A stretch of DNA of 5,096 nucleotides from Anaerolineales bacterium UBA2232 (GTDB lineage: Bacteria; Chloroflexota; Anaerolineae; UBA2200). Positions 1 through 5,096 of this stretch are shown one piece after another (the stretch's first letter is position 1; each line of letters begins with the position of its first letter). Position numbers and translations under genes: made by a program. The notes under the pieces were generated by a model. The model made no database searches. It saw only the letters and a list, made by a program, of their open reading frames with translations, and was not told the origin of the DNA. Location of the stretch: the NCBI GenBank assembly GCA_002348045.1, contig DDYO01000304.1:19877-24972 (forward strand), given 5' to 3'.

Positions 1-24
1 CGGGTTCGAATCCCGTCTTCCGCT
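1..24 (+). tRNA. 3' end of a tRNA, probably tRNA-Gly (partial, cut by window edge)
   Basis: The window opens inside the T arm: a stem around the loop TTCGAAT (5-11), then the 3' acceptor strand CTTCCGC (17-23) and discriminator T24. An acceptor strand CTTCCGC implies a 5' end GCGGAAG. Together with U73 this fits bacterial tRNA-Gly, and the following gene is tRNA-Cys, as in the glyW-cysT order of E. coli. The anticodon lies outside the window, so the identity is an inference. No CCA is encoded after the discriminator (the next bases are TCTG), so the CCA end must be added by the nucleotidyltransferase. Confidence 0.85.
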
Positions 25-44
25 TCTGTTCGCGGACTTGTCCG

Positions 45-119
45 GGCGACGTAGCCAAGTGGTTAAGGCAGGGGTCTGCAAAATCCCGATCGTCGGTTCA
101 ATTCCGACCGTCGCCTCCA
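45..119 (+). tRNA. tRNA-Cys (anticodon GCA)
   Basis: A full cloverleaf can be folded by eye. The acceptor GGCGACG (45-51) pairs perfectly with CGTCGCC (109-115). The D arm is GCC/GGC (54-56/67-69). The anticodon stem 71-75/83-87 has one G-U pair around the loop CTGCAAA, with anticodon GCA at 78-80. The variable region is four bases. The T stem GTCGG/CCGAC (92-96/104-108) closes the loop TTCAATT. The discriminator is T116, the normal base for tRNA-Cys, and CCA is encoded at 117-119. It decodes UGC and UGU. It lies 20 bases after the partial tRNA and directly before a terminator, so the two are probably one transcript. Confidence 0.97.
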
Positions 120-123
120 GACC

Positions 124-162
124 AAGGTCGATAGCAGTCAGGCTATCGACCTTTTCTATTTT
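124..162 (+). terminator. Rho-independent terminator of the tRNA operon
   Basis: A perfect 12-bp stem, AAGGTCGATAGC (124-135) with GCTATCGACCTT (142-153), encloses a six-base loop and is followed by the T-rich run TTCTATTTT (154-162). It starts five bases after the tRNA-Cys CCA end, as expected for the end of a tRNA transcript. Confidence 0.93.
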
Positions 163-277
163 GACGAACTGCCCCATGGGCCAGGTGCGCCCACTGCCCC
201 TGCTTCTGGACACGCATGACGACAGTGGCTTTTCTCAGTACCTCGTCAGCGCAGCGCTGAATGCCATGCTGAGAGAA

Positions 278-307
278 TTGGCCCAATCCCAGTAAACCAG
301 GTAATCT
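278..307 (+). promoter_or_regulatory. Weak sigma-70-like promoter candidate for the reductase gene
   Basis: TTGGCC (278-283) and TAATCT (302-307) are separated by 18 bases, giving a -35/-10 layout about 155 bases before the reductase start. The match to TTGACA/TATAAT is partial, especially at -10. It is listed because it is the best candidate seen in the leader and because the tandem ACCGGTGG repeats begin just after it. It may well be chance. Confidence 0.2.
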
Positions 308-311
308 ATGG

Positions 312-341
312 ACCGGTGGGCGGTGCGGAGTCTACCGGTGG
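312..341 (+). repeat. Tandem 8-base direct repeat ACCGGTGG, possible operator
   Basis: ACCGGTGG occurs at 312-319 and again at 334-341, 22 bases start to start, or about two helical turns. This places both copies on the same face of the DNA. They lie where transcription of the reductase gene might begin. The core ACCGGT is itself palindromic. A role as regulator binding sites is an inference only. Confidence 0.3.
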
Positions 342-448
342 TCCGAGGCTCCGGCCTGGTGGCGGCCAAGCAACCTTCAGTGAAGTTGTACCCACTGGGC
401 GTCGAAGCGCGGGTGGGATCGGGACATTTCGCTGCCTCACACTGACAG

Positions 449-459
449 AAAGGAAGGAG
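449..459 (+). promoter_or_regulatory. Purine-rich ribosome binding site of the reductase gene
   Basis: The run AAAGGAAGGAG ends only two bases before ATG 462. The nearer AAGGAG is too close for ideal spacing, while the upstream AAAGGA (449-454) has a seven-base spacer and is the more likely anti-SD pairing site. No other in-frame start lies nearby, so this fixes the start at 462. Confidence 0.7.
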
Positions 460-461
460 TC

Positions 462-1247
462 ATGGAAGGGAAACCATTGACAGGGAAGGTAGCCATAGTT
501 ACTGGAGGAGGGAGTGGCATCGGCAAGGCCATTGCTCTGACCCTGGGAGGGAGCGGGGCGTCAGTGGCTGTGGCCGGTCGGACCGAGTCGCGCCTCCGCG
601 CTACCAAGGCGGAGATCGAGGCCATGGGCGGCACCGCAGAGGTCTTTCGGACGGACATTGGCAACGTTGCCCAGTGCCAAGCGCTGGTGAAAGGCGCTGT
701 AGAACGCTTCGGCCGACTGGATGTCTTGGTGAACAACGCCGTCTATCAGGCCGCCAATGCCACCAGAGGGGAAGGGTCGAACCCACTGGCTCTGGAGGAA
801 GTCACGCCTGAGGAATGGGACAGAGCTTTCGCGGTGACGGTGCGGGGCACGTTCACTATGTGTCGTGAGGCCATCCCCCACATGCGCAAGCTGGATCGGG
901 CGTTTATCGTGAACATCGGCACCGTGGCGACCAAAACGTGCCTCAAGAAATCGGGCGTGTATGTGGCCTGCAAGAGCGCAATCCGCGGCCTGAGCATCGT
1001 GCTTTCCAAAGAATTGCGCGAGACTTCGGGCATTCGTGTGCACCTTATCCATCCCGGTGGCACGGGGTCGGAGCACTTTGCTGGCATGATTCAGGCGGGC
1101 GCACGACCGGACCTGGTTGGGGTTAAACTCATGCCCCCGCAGGAGATTGCTGATGTCGTGCTGTTCCTGGTCACTCGCACCGGCCACGGCACGATCGATG
1201 AGGTGTACGTCCGCCGCGAGGCGGCCGGGTATTGGTGCTTCCCGTGA
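462..1247 (+). CDS. Short-chain dehydrogenase/reductase (SDR) family oxidoreductase
   Basis: This is a classical SDR of 261 residues, the usual length for this NAD(P)-dependent cytosolic family. The Rossmann cofactor motif TGGGSGIG is at 14-21. The end of beta-2 carries R40 (AGRTESR) and no acidic residue, which suggests NADP(H). D65 is in the usual adenine-contact position, and NNAV (91-94) replaces the common NNAG. The active-site pair is Y167 and K171 (YVACK). The catalytic Ser position, 13 residues before the Tyr, is T154, and the Asn position in the VNV motif is T126. PGGT (198-201) matches the PG motif after beta-6. The C-terminal IDEVYVRR resembles the last strand of the FabG-like and YdfG-like branches. 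The substrate cannot be told from the sequence. The gene stands alone on the plus strand, convergent with ilvD, and starts at ATG 462 behind a purine-rich RBS. The family is certain; whether it is a normal oxidoreductase is less sure because of the two tetrad changes. Confidence 0.95.
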   Translation: MEGKPLTGKVAIVTGGGSGIGKAIALTLGGSGASVAVAGRTESRLRATKAEIEAMGGTAEVFRTDIGNVAQCQALVKGAVERFGRLDVLVNNAVYQAANATRGEGSNPLALEEVTPEEWDRAFAVTVRGTFTMCREAIPHMRKLDRAFIVNIGTVATKTCLKKSGVYVACKSAIRGLSIVLSKELRETSGIRVHLIHPGGTGSEHFAGMIQAGARPDLVGVKLMPPQEIADVVLFLVTRTGHGTIDEVYVRREAAGYWCFP

Positions 1248-1335
1248 TGGGATCCCAGATACCATCCTTGGGCTAACCATTACGTTGCAGGGGTCGCAGC
1301 GTTTGACAACCTGGTAGCTGTGCAAGAAGGTGTGC

Positions 1336-1363
1336 GGGGCAGCACGTGGCGCTGCCCCCTTAG
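1336..1363 (+). terminator. GC-rich hairpin between convergent genes, probable terminator
   Basis: GGGGCAGC (1336-1343) pairs with GCTGCCCC (1351-1358) around a seven-base loop, followed by CTTAGTT. It lies 88 bases after the reductase stop and 47 bases beyond the ilvD stop on the other strand, where a shared bidirectional terminator would be expected. The T-tract is weak on the plus side and nearly absent on the minus side, so efficiency is uncertain. Confidence 0.5.
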
Positions 1364-1405
1364 TTCGGCGCTGCGGCTTGACCTGGTTACCGCGTTGCCG
1401 CCTGG

Positions 1406-3100
1406 TTAGTCCAACCTTGCGCCATCGGTGGCTGTGCCGACGAGCCGGCGATATCGCTCCAGGAGCGTTCCCTTCTTGAGCTCTGTGTGCGCCGGCGGTC
1501 GCCAGGCCCTTTTTCGGGCATCTAGTACGTCAGTGGGTACCTGTAGATCTACTCGGCTGCGGTGGATATCGATATGGATGGTGTCGCCGTCTTCGACCAA
1601 GGCAATCGGCCCGCCAACGTAAGCTTCTGGCGTTACGTGCCCGATGCAGGCGCCCTGAGTAGCGCCGGAAAAGCGACCGTCGGTGATCAGCGCTACTGAC
1701 TTGCCCAGTCCCATCCCGATTATTGCTGAGGTCGGCAAGAGCTGCTCCCTCATGCCTGGTCCTCCCTGTGGGCCTTCGTACCGTATTATGACCACGTCAC
1801 CGGGGTGAATGTGGCCGCCGAAGATGGCTTGGAGGGCGGTTTCTTCACGGTCAAAAACGCGCGCCGGCCCCGAGTGGACCATCATCTCGGGAGCTACGGC
1901 TGCACTCTTTACCACTGCTCCTTCCGGCGCCAGACTCCCATGCAGGATAGTCAGCCCCCCTTTGGGGTGGATGGGATTGGCCACCCGGCGGATGACGTCC
2001 TCGTTGGTGATATCGCGCCCGGTGACATTCTCGGCGATGCTTGTGCCGCTCACCGTTCTGCAGCGGGTGTTGATCAATCCGTGCCGGCCCATCTCGTTCA
2101 TGAGTGCGGGAATACCACCGGCCTCGTACATATCCTGAGCAAAGTACTGGCCCGCTGGCTTCAGCAGGACAAGGTGAGGCGTTCTTTCGGATATCTCTGC
2201 GAACCAATCCAGGGTCACCTCGATGCCGACTTGGTGAGCGATGGCCGGCAGATGCAAGCACGTATTGGTGGATCCGCCAATGGCCATGTCCACGGCGATG
2301 GCATTCCGAAAGGCCTCCGCGGTCATGATTTCCCGGGGCAACACGCCATCACGATGCAATTCGATAATCCGGTTACCCGCCCGTCGCGCCAGGGCAATCC
2401 GAGCGCCATAGGTCGCCGGAATAAGGGCCCCATCCGTCAGGGTCATGCCCAAGGCTTCGGTGAGCATGTTCATGGTATTGGCGGTACCCATCATGGCGCA
2501 GGAGCCGGCGCCTGGATTCGCCGTCCGCTCAAAACCGGATAGTTCCTCCGCCGTCATCGCCCCCTTCTGAGCCGAAGCCTCGGCCTCGATCAAGTCTGTG
2601 TAGCACACTTCCCTGCCCTGAAAGCAGCCGGTATCCATGGGGCCGCCACTGACCAGGATCGCAGGGATGTCCAGGCGTCCAGCAGCCATGAGCATTCCCG
2701 GCGTTACCTTGTCACAATTGGTCAACAGCACCATGGCGTCCAGAGCGTGAGCGGTGATCATCAACTCGATGGAATCAGCGATCATCTCGCGGCTCACCAT
2801 GGGCATCCGCATCCCCGCGTGACCGGTGGCCAGGCCGTCGCAGATCGCGATCGAAGGAAACTCGAGGGGCGTGCCTCCGGCCTCTGCGATGCCCATTTTG
2901 ATGGCCTGGCACAGCGGCTGCAAGTGCACATGGCCAGGCACTAGCTCGTTGAAGGAATTGACTACGGCAATCAGGGGTTTCCTCAGGTGCTTAGCATCCC
3001 ACCCCATTGAGTAGAGCAGGGACCGGTGGGTTGCTCGGTCTATGCCCTCCGTCATGATCGAACTACGAAGCGGTCCCCGTGTGGCCTCATGGTGAGACAT
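1406..3100 (-). CDS. ilvD: Dihydroxy-acid dehydratase (IlvD/Edd family)
   Basis: This 564-residue protein has the length and full motif order of dihydroxy-acid dehydratase. That enzyme removes water from 2,3-dihydroxy-3-methyl acids to give the 2-keto acid precursors of valine, leucine and isoleucine, using an Fe-S cluster and Mg2+. Visible motifs are [13 protein letters not shown] (48-60), CDG (87-89), TNCDK (127-131; C129 a cluster ligand, K131 the Mg-site lysine), GAGSC (197-201; C201 a cluster ligand), AIGGSTNT (273-280), the catalytic-serine motif GRFSG (475-479, S478) and GHVTPEA (487-493). G56 in VPGH stands where [2Fe-2S] enzymes have a third Cys; E. coli IlvD, a [4Fe-4S] enzyme, also has Gly here. 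MRMPMVSRE (97-105) departs from the usual MRYSLPSRE. The start ATG 3100 has GGAGG six bases upstream. No other ilv gene is in the window. A sugar-acid dehydratase of the same family is the main alternative. Confidence 0.9.
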   Translation of the reverse strand: MSHHEATRGPLRSSIMTEGIDRATHRSLLYSMGWDAKHLRKPLIAVVNSFNELVPGHVHLQPLCQAIKMGIAEAGGTPLEFPSIAICDGLATGHAGMRMPMVSREMIADSIELMITAHALDAMVLLTNCDKVTPGMLMAAGRLDIPAILVSGGPMDTGCFQGREVCYTDLIEAEASAQKGAMTAEELSGFERTANPGAGSCAMMGTANTMNMLTEALGMTLTDGALIPATYGARIALARRAGNRIIELHRDGVLPREIMTAEAFRNAIAVDMAIGGSTNTCLHLPAIAHQVGIEVTLDWFAEISERTPHLVLLKPAGQYFAQDMYEAGGIPALMNEMGRHGLINTRCRTVSGTSIAENVTGRDITNEDVIRRVANPIHPKGGLTILHGSLAPEGAVVKSAAVAPEMMVHSGPARVFDREETALQAIFGGHIHPGDVVIIRYEGPQGGPGMREQLLPTSAIIGMGLGKSVALITDGRFSGATQGACIGHVTPEAYVGGPIALVEDGDTIHIDIHRSRVDLQVPTDVLDARKRAWRPPAHTELKKGTLLERYRRLVGTATDGARLD

Positions 3101-3106
3101 GGGCTA

Positions 3107-3111
3107 CCTCC
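3107..3111 (-). promoter_or_regulatory. Shine-Dalgarno sequence of ilvD
   Basis: On the minus strand a full GGAGG lies six bases before ATG 3100. This is ideal spacing and selects that start over the later in-frame Met16. Confidence 0.85.
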
Positions 3112-3149
3112 GTTTGTTCAGGGTGGTCTATGGGACAGGGAAGGACACA

Positions 3150-3186
3150 GCAACACGGCGCGCGGTATGACGGCGCGCCGTGTTGC
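3150..3186 (-). other. Perfect 14-bp GC-rich hairpin between the foldase gene and ilvD
   Basis: GCAACACGGCGCGC (3150-3163) pairs without mismatch with GCGCGCCGTGTTGC (3173-3186) around a nine-base loop. It begins 17 bases after the foldase stop and ends about 40 bases before the ilvD ribosome binding site, both on the minus strand. No U-tract follows on either strand (minus side reads TGTGTCCTTCCC). It could be a terminator that works without a U-tract, a 3' stabilising structure, or an attenuator-like leader of ilvD. The structure is certain; its role is not. Confidence 0.6.
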
Positions 3187-3202
3187 ATCAGTGGTGAACT
3201 GA

Positions 3203-4213
3203 CTACGGCGTTGGTGCGCCGAACTGCACGAGGGTTTGGACGGAGGCTACATCCAGTTGTTCAGAGAACCACGTCTGCAGGGCGGCTTGCTGCTGCTCCT
3301 CCAGGAACATCGCATCCAAGGGACGAACGGCCTTTTCCAGCATCCTGATGATATGATAGCCGAACTGGCTCTGCACCAAACCACTGGTCTCGCCGGGCTC
3401 CAGGGCAAATGCCACGTCCTCAAACTCGGGCACCATGGCACCGCGTGGGAACCAGCCAATATCTCCGCCCTCTGCGGCGCTGCCTGTGTCGATGGAGAAC
3501 TCCTGGGCAAGATCGGCGAATGTGCTACCCGACGCCAGCTTGTCCAGCACCTGCTTACCAGCTTCCTCGGTCTCAACCAGGATGTGCAGTGCGTGGACCT
3601 GTTCTGCGTCAGTGGGTCCGCCATGGGCCTGCAACAGCCCCTGGTAGACCAGGTACTGGTCGATTTCGTCCTCGAGCTCTTCCTGGGTAGAGCCATAGGC
3701 AATCAAGAACTCTTCCCAGGAACCGTACTGCCCGCCTTGTAGGACGCTTTCTTTAGCTCGGTCCAGTTCCGCTTGTCGGGCGGCCGCATCGATGACGATA
3801 CCCTCGGCTGCTGCCAGCTGCCGGGCCAGCTCCTCATTGATAAGCAACTGCAGTACCTGGTCCTGGAAGGTGGGCAGATAGGAGGCGGTGTCCTCGTCGT
3901 ACCAGTCGAGGCCATAGCTCTCGGTAACGCTCGTCAGTTGCCGCCGCAGCTTGTCCAGGTAGGCTTGCTTGCTGATCGGCTTGCCGTTCACTACGGCAAC
4001 CACGTCCTCCGGTGGCTGGACCACCTTCTCCCATGCCACATCGACCCCCCCTATGGGCTGCGGTGGCACCAGGGTTGTGCTGGGCAGAGCGCTGGTCACG
4101 GGCGTCGCTGTGGGCATGGGTACAGGTGTGGGTGTAGCGGTGGGACTGCAGGCGGCCAAACAAATGGCACCCACAAGCGTTAGGGTAAGCAAAGGCCGAA
4201 TACGTTCGTTCAT
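3203..4213 (-). CDS. Lipoprotein peptidyl-prolyl cis-trans isomerase (parvulin, PrsA/SurA-like foldase)
   Basis: This 336-residue extracytoplasmic folding factor is predicted to be lipid-anchored on the outer face of the membrane. Residues 1-21 form a signal peptide (basic MNERIR, hydrophobic core, lipobox LAAC) with lipidation at C22. A Pro/Thr/Val linker (24-53) holds the enzyme away from the membrane. Residues 70-195 form a helical SurA_N-like chaperone domain starting with the typical VVAVVNGKPISK. Residues 205-295 are a parvulin isomerase domain: HALHILV (207-213), FADLAQEFSID (232-242), GGDIGWFPRG (249-258), PEFEDVAFAL (262-271) and FGYHII (284-289). All core motifs are present, so it should catalyse prolyl isomerisation of secreted proteins. 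GGAGG lies 10 bases before ATG 4213. It reads towards ilvD but is separated from it by 102 bases and a strong hairpin, so shared transcription is uncertain. Family assignment is firm; client proteins are unknown. Confidence 0.93.
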   Translation of the reverse strand: MNERIRPLLTLTLVGAICLAACSPTATPTPVPMPTATPVTSALPSTTLVPPQPIGGVDVAWEKVVQPPEDVVAVVNGKPISKQAYLDKLRRQLTSVTESYGLDWYDEDTASYLPTFQDQVLQLLINEELARQLAAAEGIVIDAAARQAELDRAKESVLQGGQYGSWEEFLIAYGSTQEELEDEIDQYLVYQGLLQAHGGPTDAEQVHALHILVETEEAGKQVLDKLASGSTFADLAQEFSIDTGSAAEGGDIGWFPRGAMVPEFEDVAFALEPGETSGLVQSQFGYHIIRMLEKAVRPLDAMFLEEQQQAALQTWFSEQLDVASVQTLVQFGAPTP

Positions 4214-4223
4214 GCAGAACTGA

Positions 4224-4228
4224 CCTCC
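4224..4228 (-). promoter_or_regulatory. Shine-Dalgarno sequence of the foldase gene
   Basis: The minus strand reads GGAGG ten bases before ATG 4213. The spacing is slightly long but acceptable, and the resulting N-terminus is a proper lipoprotein signal peptide, which supports this start. Confidence 0.75.
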
Positions 4229-4348
4229 GGTTTCAGCCGAAGAGAGCGTGTTCAGCCGGTCGGCCAGGTTCCACTGGGAGCGCTGTCGTCTGCCCTCGCT
4301 GGAAGCCGCCGATGGTGAGTCTCTGATCGGTCTGTCAGTGAATATGCT

Positions 4349-4377
4349 AATTTAGCGCACTTCTCGGGAATGGGCAA
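4349..4377 (-). promoter_or_regulatory. Candidate promoter of the foldase gene with an overlapping palindrome
   Basis: On the minus strand TTGCCC (4377-4372) and TAAATT (4354-4349) are 17 bases apart, a good sigma-70-type layout about 135 bases before the foldase start. Each box matches the consensus at four of six positions. The -10 box is the heart of the perfect 11-base palindrome GCTAAATTAGC (4346-4356), which might be an operator. This is a locally AT-rich patch in otherwise GC-rich DNA. No experimental support exists here. Confidence 0.3.
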
Positions 4378-4796
4378 ACCGGCCGAACACAAGAGTCGCG
4401 TGGTCAGGCGCTGTGACACGTTGTCCGTGGCAACATGCACCTTGATCCCAGTCCCAATAGACTGCTGCTAGCAGAAAGGCGGGCCTCAACCAACGGGTTA
4501 GCCTACCGCTAGCTCTTGCTCACCATCGGCCCCAGGCGCACAGCCAAGACGGCGACGACAGGATGCGCCCAGCACAAAGACCAGACTGACGGACAGCCTG
4601 CAATTGGCCAGATGGAAGCGCCCTCCTTGCGATAGGTGATAAACGGAGACCTTGCCGTGGTTGAGGACTCGATCTGACCATCGCCACCGGAGTGGCCAAG
4701 AATCCGCGTCCACTGACGGCAACGCTGGTCAAGATCGGGTGTAAGCCGGCTGGCCAGTGCTGCGCAGGTGCCTTATTGACAGAGACCGCGTTTGCC
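4378..4796. other. Intergenic stretch with no convincing gene
   Basis: The open frames here on both strands lack Shine-Dalgarno sequences, are rich in Arg, Ser, Pro and Cys, and resemble no family known to me. The stretch contains the palindrome CTGCTAGCAG (4465-4474) and a 12-base sequence (4519-4530) that recurs inverted at 4308-4319. No tRNA, RNase P, tmRNA or SRP RNA signature was seen. It lies downstream of the membrane protein gene and may contain that gene's transcription end, but no clear terminator hairpin with a U-tract was found. Confidence 0.5.
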
Positions 4797-5096
4797 TCAC
4801 ACGCTGTCAGGGCGGATTCCGAGGCCAGCCAGCACGATGCGAACCAGCCAGTACACCAACACTGTTGCGATGCTGGAGGCGGCCAGAACTAGAGCCACGC
4901 GACTGCGGGTTCGCCGATAGAGAAAAGCCCACACAGCTAGAACAGGTAGGGAAAACACAAACCAAAAGTGCCAATAGACATAGTAGGCGGCGGGTATGGC
5001 GGTCCGTATCAGAGCATCCGGTATCCATGCCGTTGCCCAGTTGGCGTGACCCAGGTTCAGCCAGCCCAGCAGAGGGACCAGTGGGAAATAGATCGA
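4797..5096 (-). CDS. C-terminal part of an unidentified integral membrane protein (5' end outside window)
   Basis: Reading the minus strand from base 5096, one frame stays open for 99 codons to TGA (4799-4797). It has no internal Met and so cannot be found by its start codon. The translation is strongly membrane-like. It has a hydrophobic stretch near visible residues 3-13, a clear transmembrane segment at about 41-60 (aromatic-rich, YWHFWFVFSLPVL), a basic turn RRTRSR (61-66) and a second transmembrane helix at about 67-91, then a short polar tail ending RPDSV. The basic turn between the two helices suggests a cytoplasmic loop by the positive-inside rule. Leu, Val, Ala and Trp content and GC-rich third positions fit real coding. 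I do not recognise the family. The remainder lies to the right of the window. Confidence 0.75.
   Translation of the reverse strand, partial: SIYFPLVPLLGWLNLGHANWATAWIPDALIRTAIPAAYYVYWHFWFVFSLPVLAVWAFLYRRTRSRVALVLAASSIATVLVYWLVRIVLAGLGIRPDSV

Larger units (their letters stand above)
163..448. other. Intergenic leader without a convincing gene
   Basis: This stretch lies between the tRNA terminator and the reductase gene. It contains a short open frame (TTG 161 or ATG 176, stop at 295, about 39-45 codons) with no Shine-Dalgarno sequence and no family resemblance. It also has a weak promoter-like sequence at 278-307 and the tandem repeat ACCGGTGG at 312-319 and 334-341. A bulged hairpin can form between GGACC (310-314) and GGTCC (340-344). 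I recognise no riboswitch or T-box consensus here. Confidence 0.6.

Noticed and set aside
38..160. 5' half of the 85-codon plus-strand open frame starting at 38
   Set aside because: It runs through the tRNA-Cys gene and the terminator hairpin, so this part cannot be a real coding region; only the downstream 161-295 part was considered.
301..461. Possible T-box or other riboswitch in the reductase leader
   Set aside because: The T-box consensus (AGGGTGGNACCGCG) is absent, and there is no terminator/antiterminator pair or recognisable aptamer core.
561..1325. Long minus-strand open frame (254 codons) antisense to the reductase gene
   Set aside because: It is the complementary shadow of a clear SDR gene with all family motifs. 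Its translation is rich in His, Arg and Ser and resembles no family.
1382..1408. Direct repeat CCTGGTTA (1382-1389 and 1401-1408) at the ilvD stop codon
   Set aside because: It is only eight bases long, the second copy includes the ilvD stop codon, and no further copies or symmetry suggest a function.
1805..2542. Plus-strand open frame (245 codons) inside ilvD
   Set aside because: It is antisense to the conserved core of ilvD, is Gly/His-rich and has no recognisable domain; it reflects codon bias of the real gene.
4252..4440. 62-codon minus-strand open frame upstream of the foldase gene
   Set aside because: It has only a weak AAGG three bases before its ATG, a spurious-looking composition, and it overlaps the promoter candidate for the foldase gene.
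4509..4773. Minus-strand frame open for about 88 codons without a start codon, ending at TAG 4509-4511
   Set aside because: It has no ATG, GTG or TTG near its 5' end, no ribosome binding site and no recognised motif. Open stretches of this length are common by chance in GC-rich DNA, although a decayed gene cannot be excluded.

Overview
The window looks like ordinary chromosomal DNA from a GC-rich bacterium. The best clue to lineage is the extracellular lipoprotein foldase, whose Thr/Pro/Val linker right after the lipobox (residues 24-53) resembles secreted lipoproteins of Chloroflexota such as Anaerolineae. The four protein genes also have GC-rich third codon positions. This assignment is an inference from composition and style, not from a marker gene. 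No transposase, integrase, CRISPR array, phage gene or toxin-antitoxin pair is visible.

Left end (1-162): the 3' part of a tRNA, most likely tRNA-Gly, is followed after 20 bases by a complete tRNA-Cys(GCA) and a textbook intrinsic terminator (12-bp stem, U-rich tail). This is the end of a tRNA operon; a Gly-Cys order is also seen in glyW-cysT of E. coli. A roughly 290-base leader without a convincing gene follows. It holds a tandem 8-base repeat near a weak promoter-like sequence.

Middle (462-3100): a short-chain dehydrogenase/reductase gene (+) faces a dihydroxy-acid dehydratase (ilvD-type) gene (-). A GC-rich hairpin lies in the 158-base gap between their 3' ends and may terminate one or both. 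The reductase keeps the Tyr-Lys pair but has Thr at both the catalytic Ser and the catalytic Asn positions. The dehydratase has its cluster cysteines and catalytic serine, and would serve branched-chain amino acid synthesis or, less likely, sugar-acid dehydration.

Right (3203-4213): a lipoprotein peptidyl-prolyl isomerase of the PrsA/SurA/PpiC type lies upstream of ilvD on the same strand. The two are separated by 102 bases that contain a perfect 14-bp hairpin. Upstream of the foldase are a plausible promoter and about 580 bases with no convincing gene. The right edge (4797-5096) contains the last 99 codons of an unidentified membrane protein on the minus strand. It has no start codon inside the window and is easily missed.

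The genes do not form one pathway. The reductase and dehydratase are convergent, so their adjacency is not operonic. I found no evidence for an undescribed system; the points most worth a check are the unusual reductase active site and the unexplained hairpin between the foldase and ilvD.
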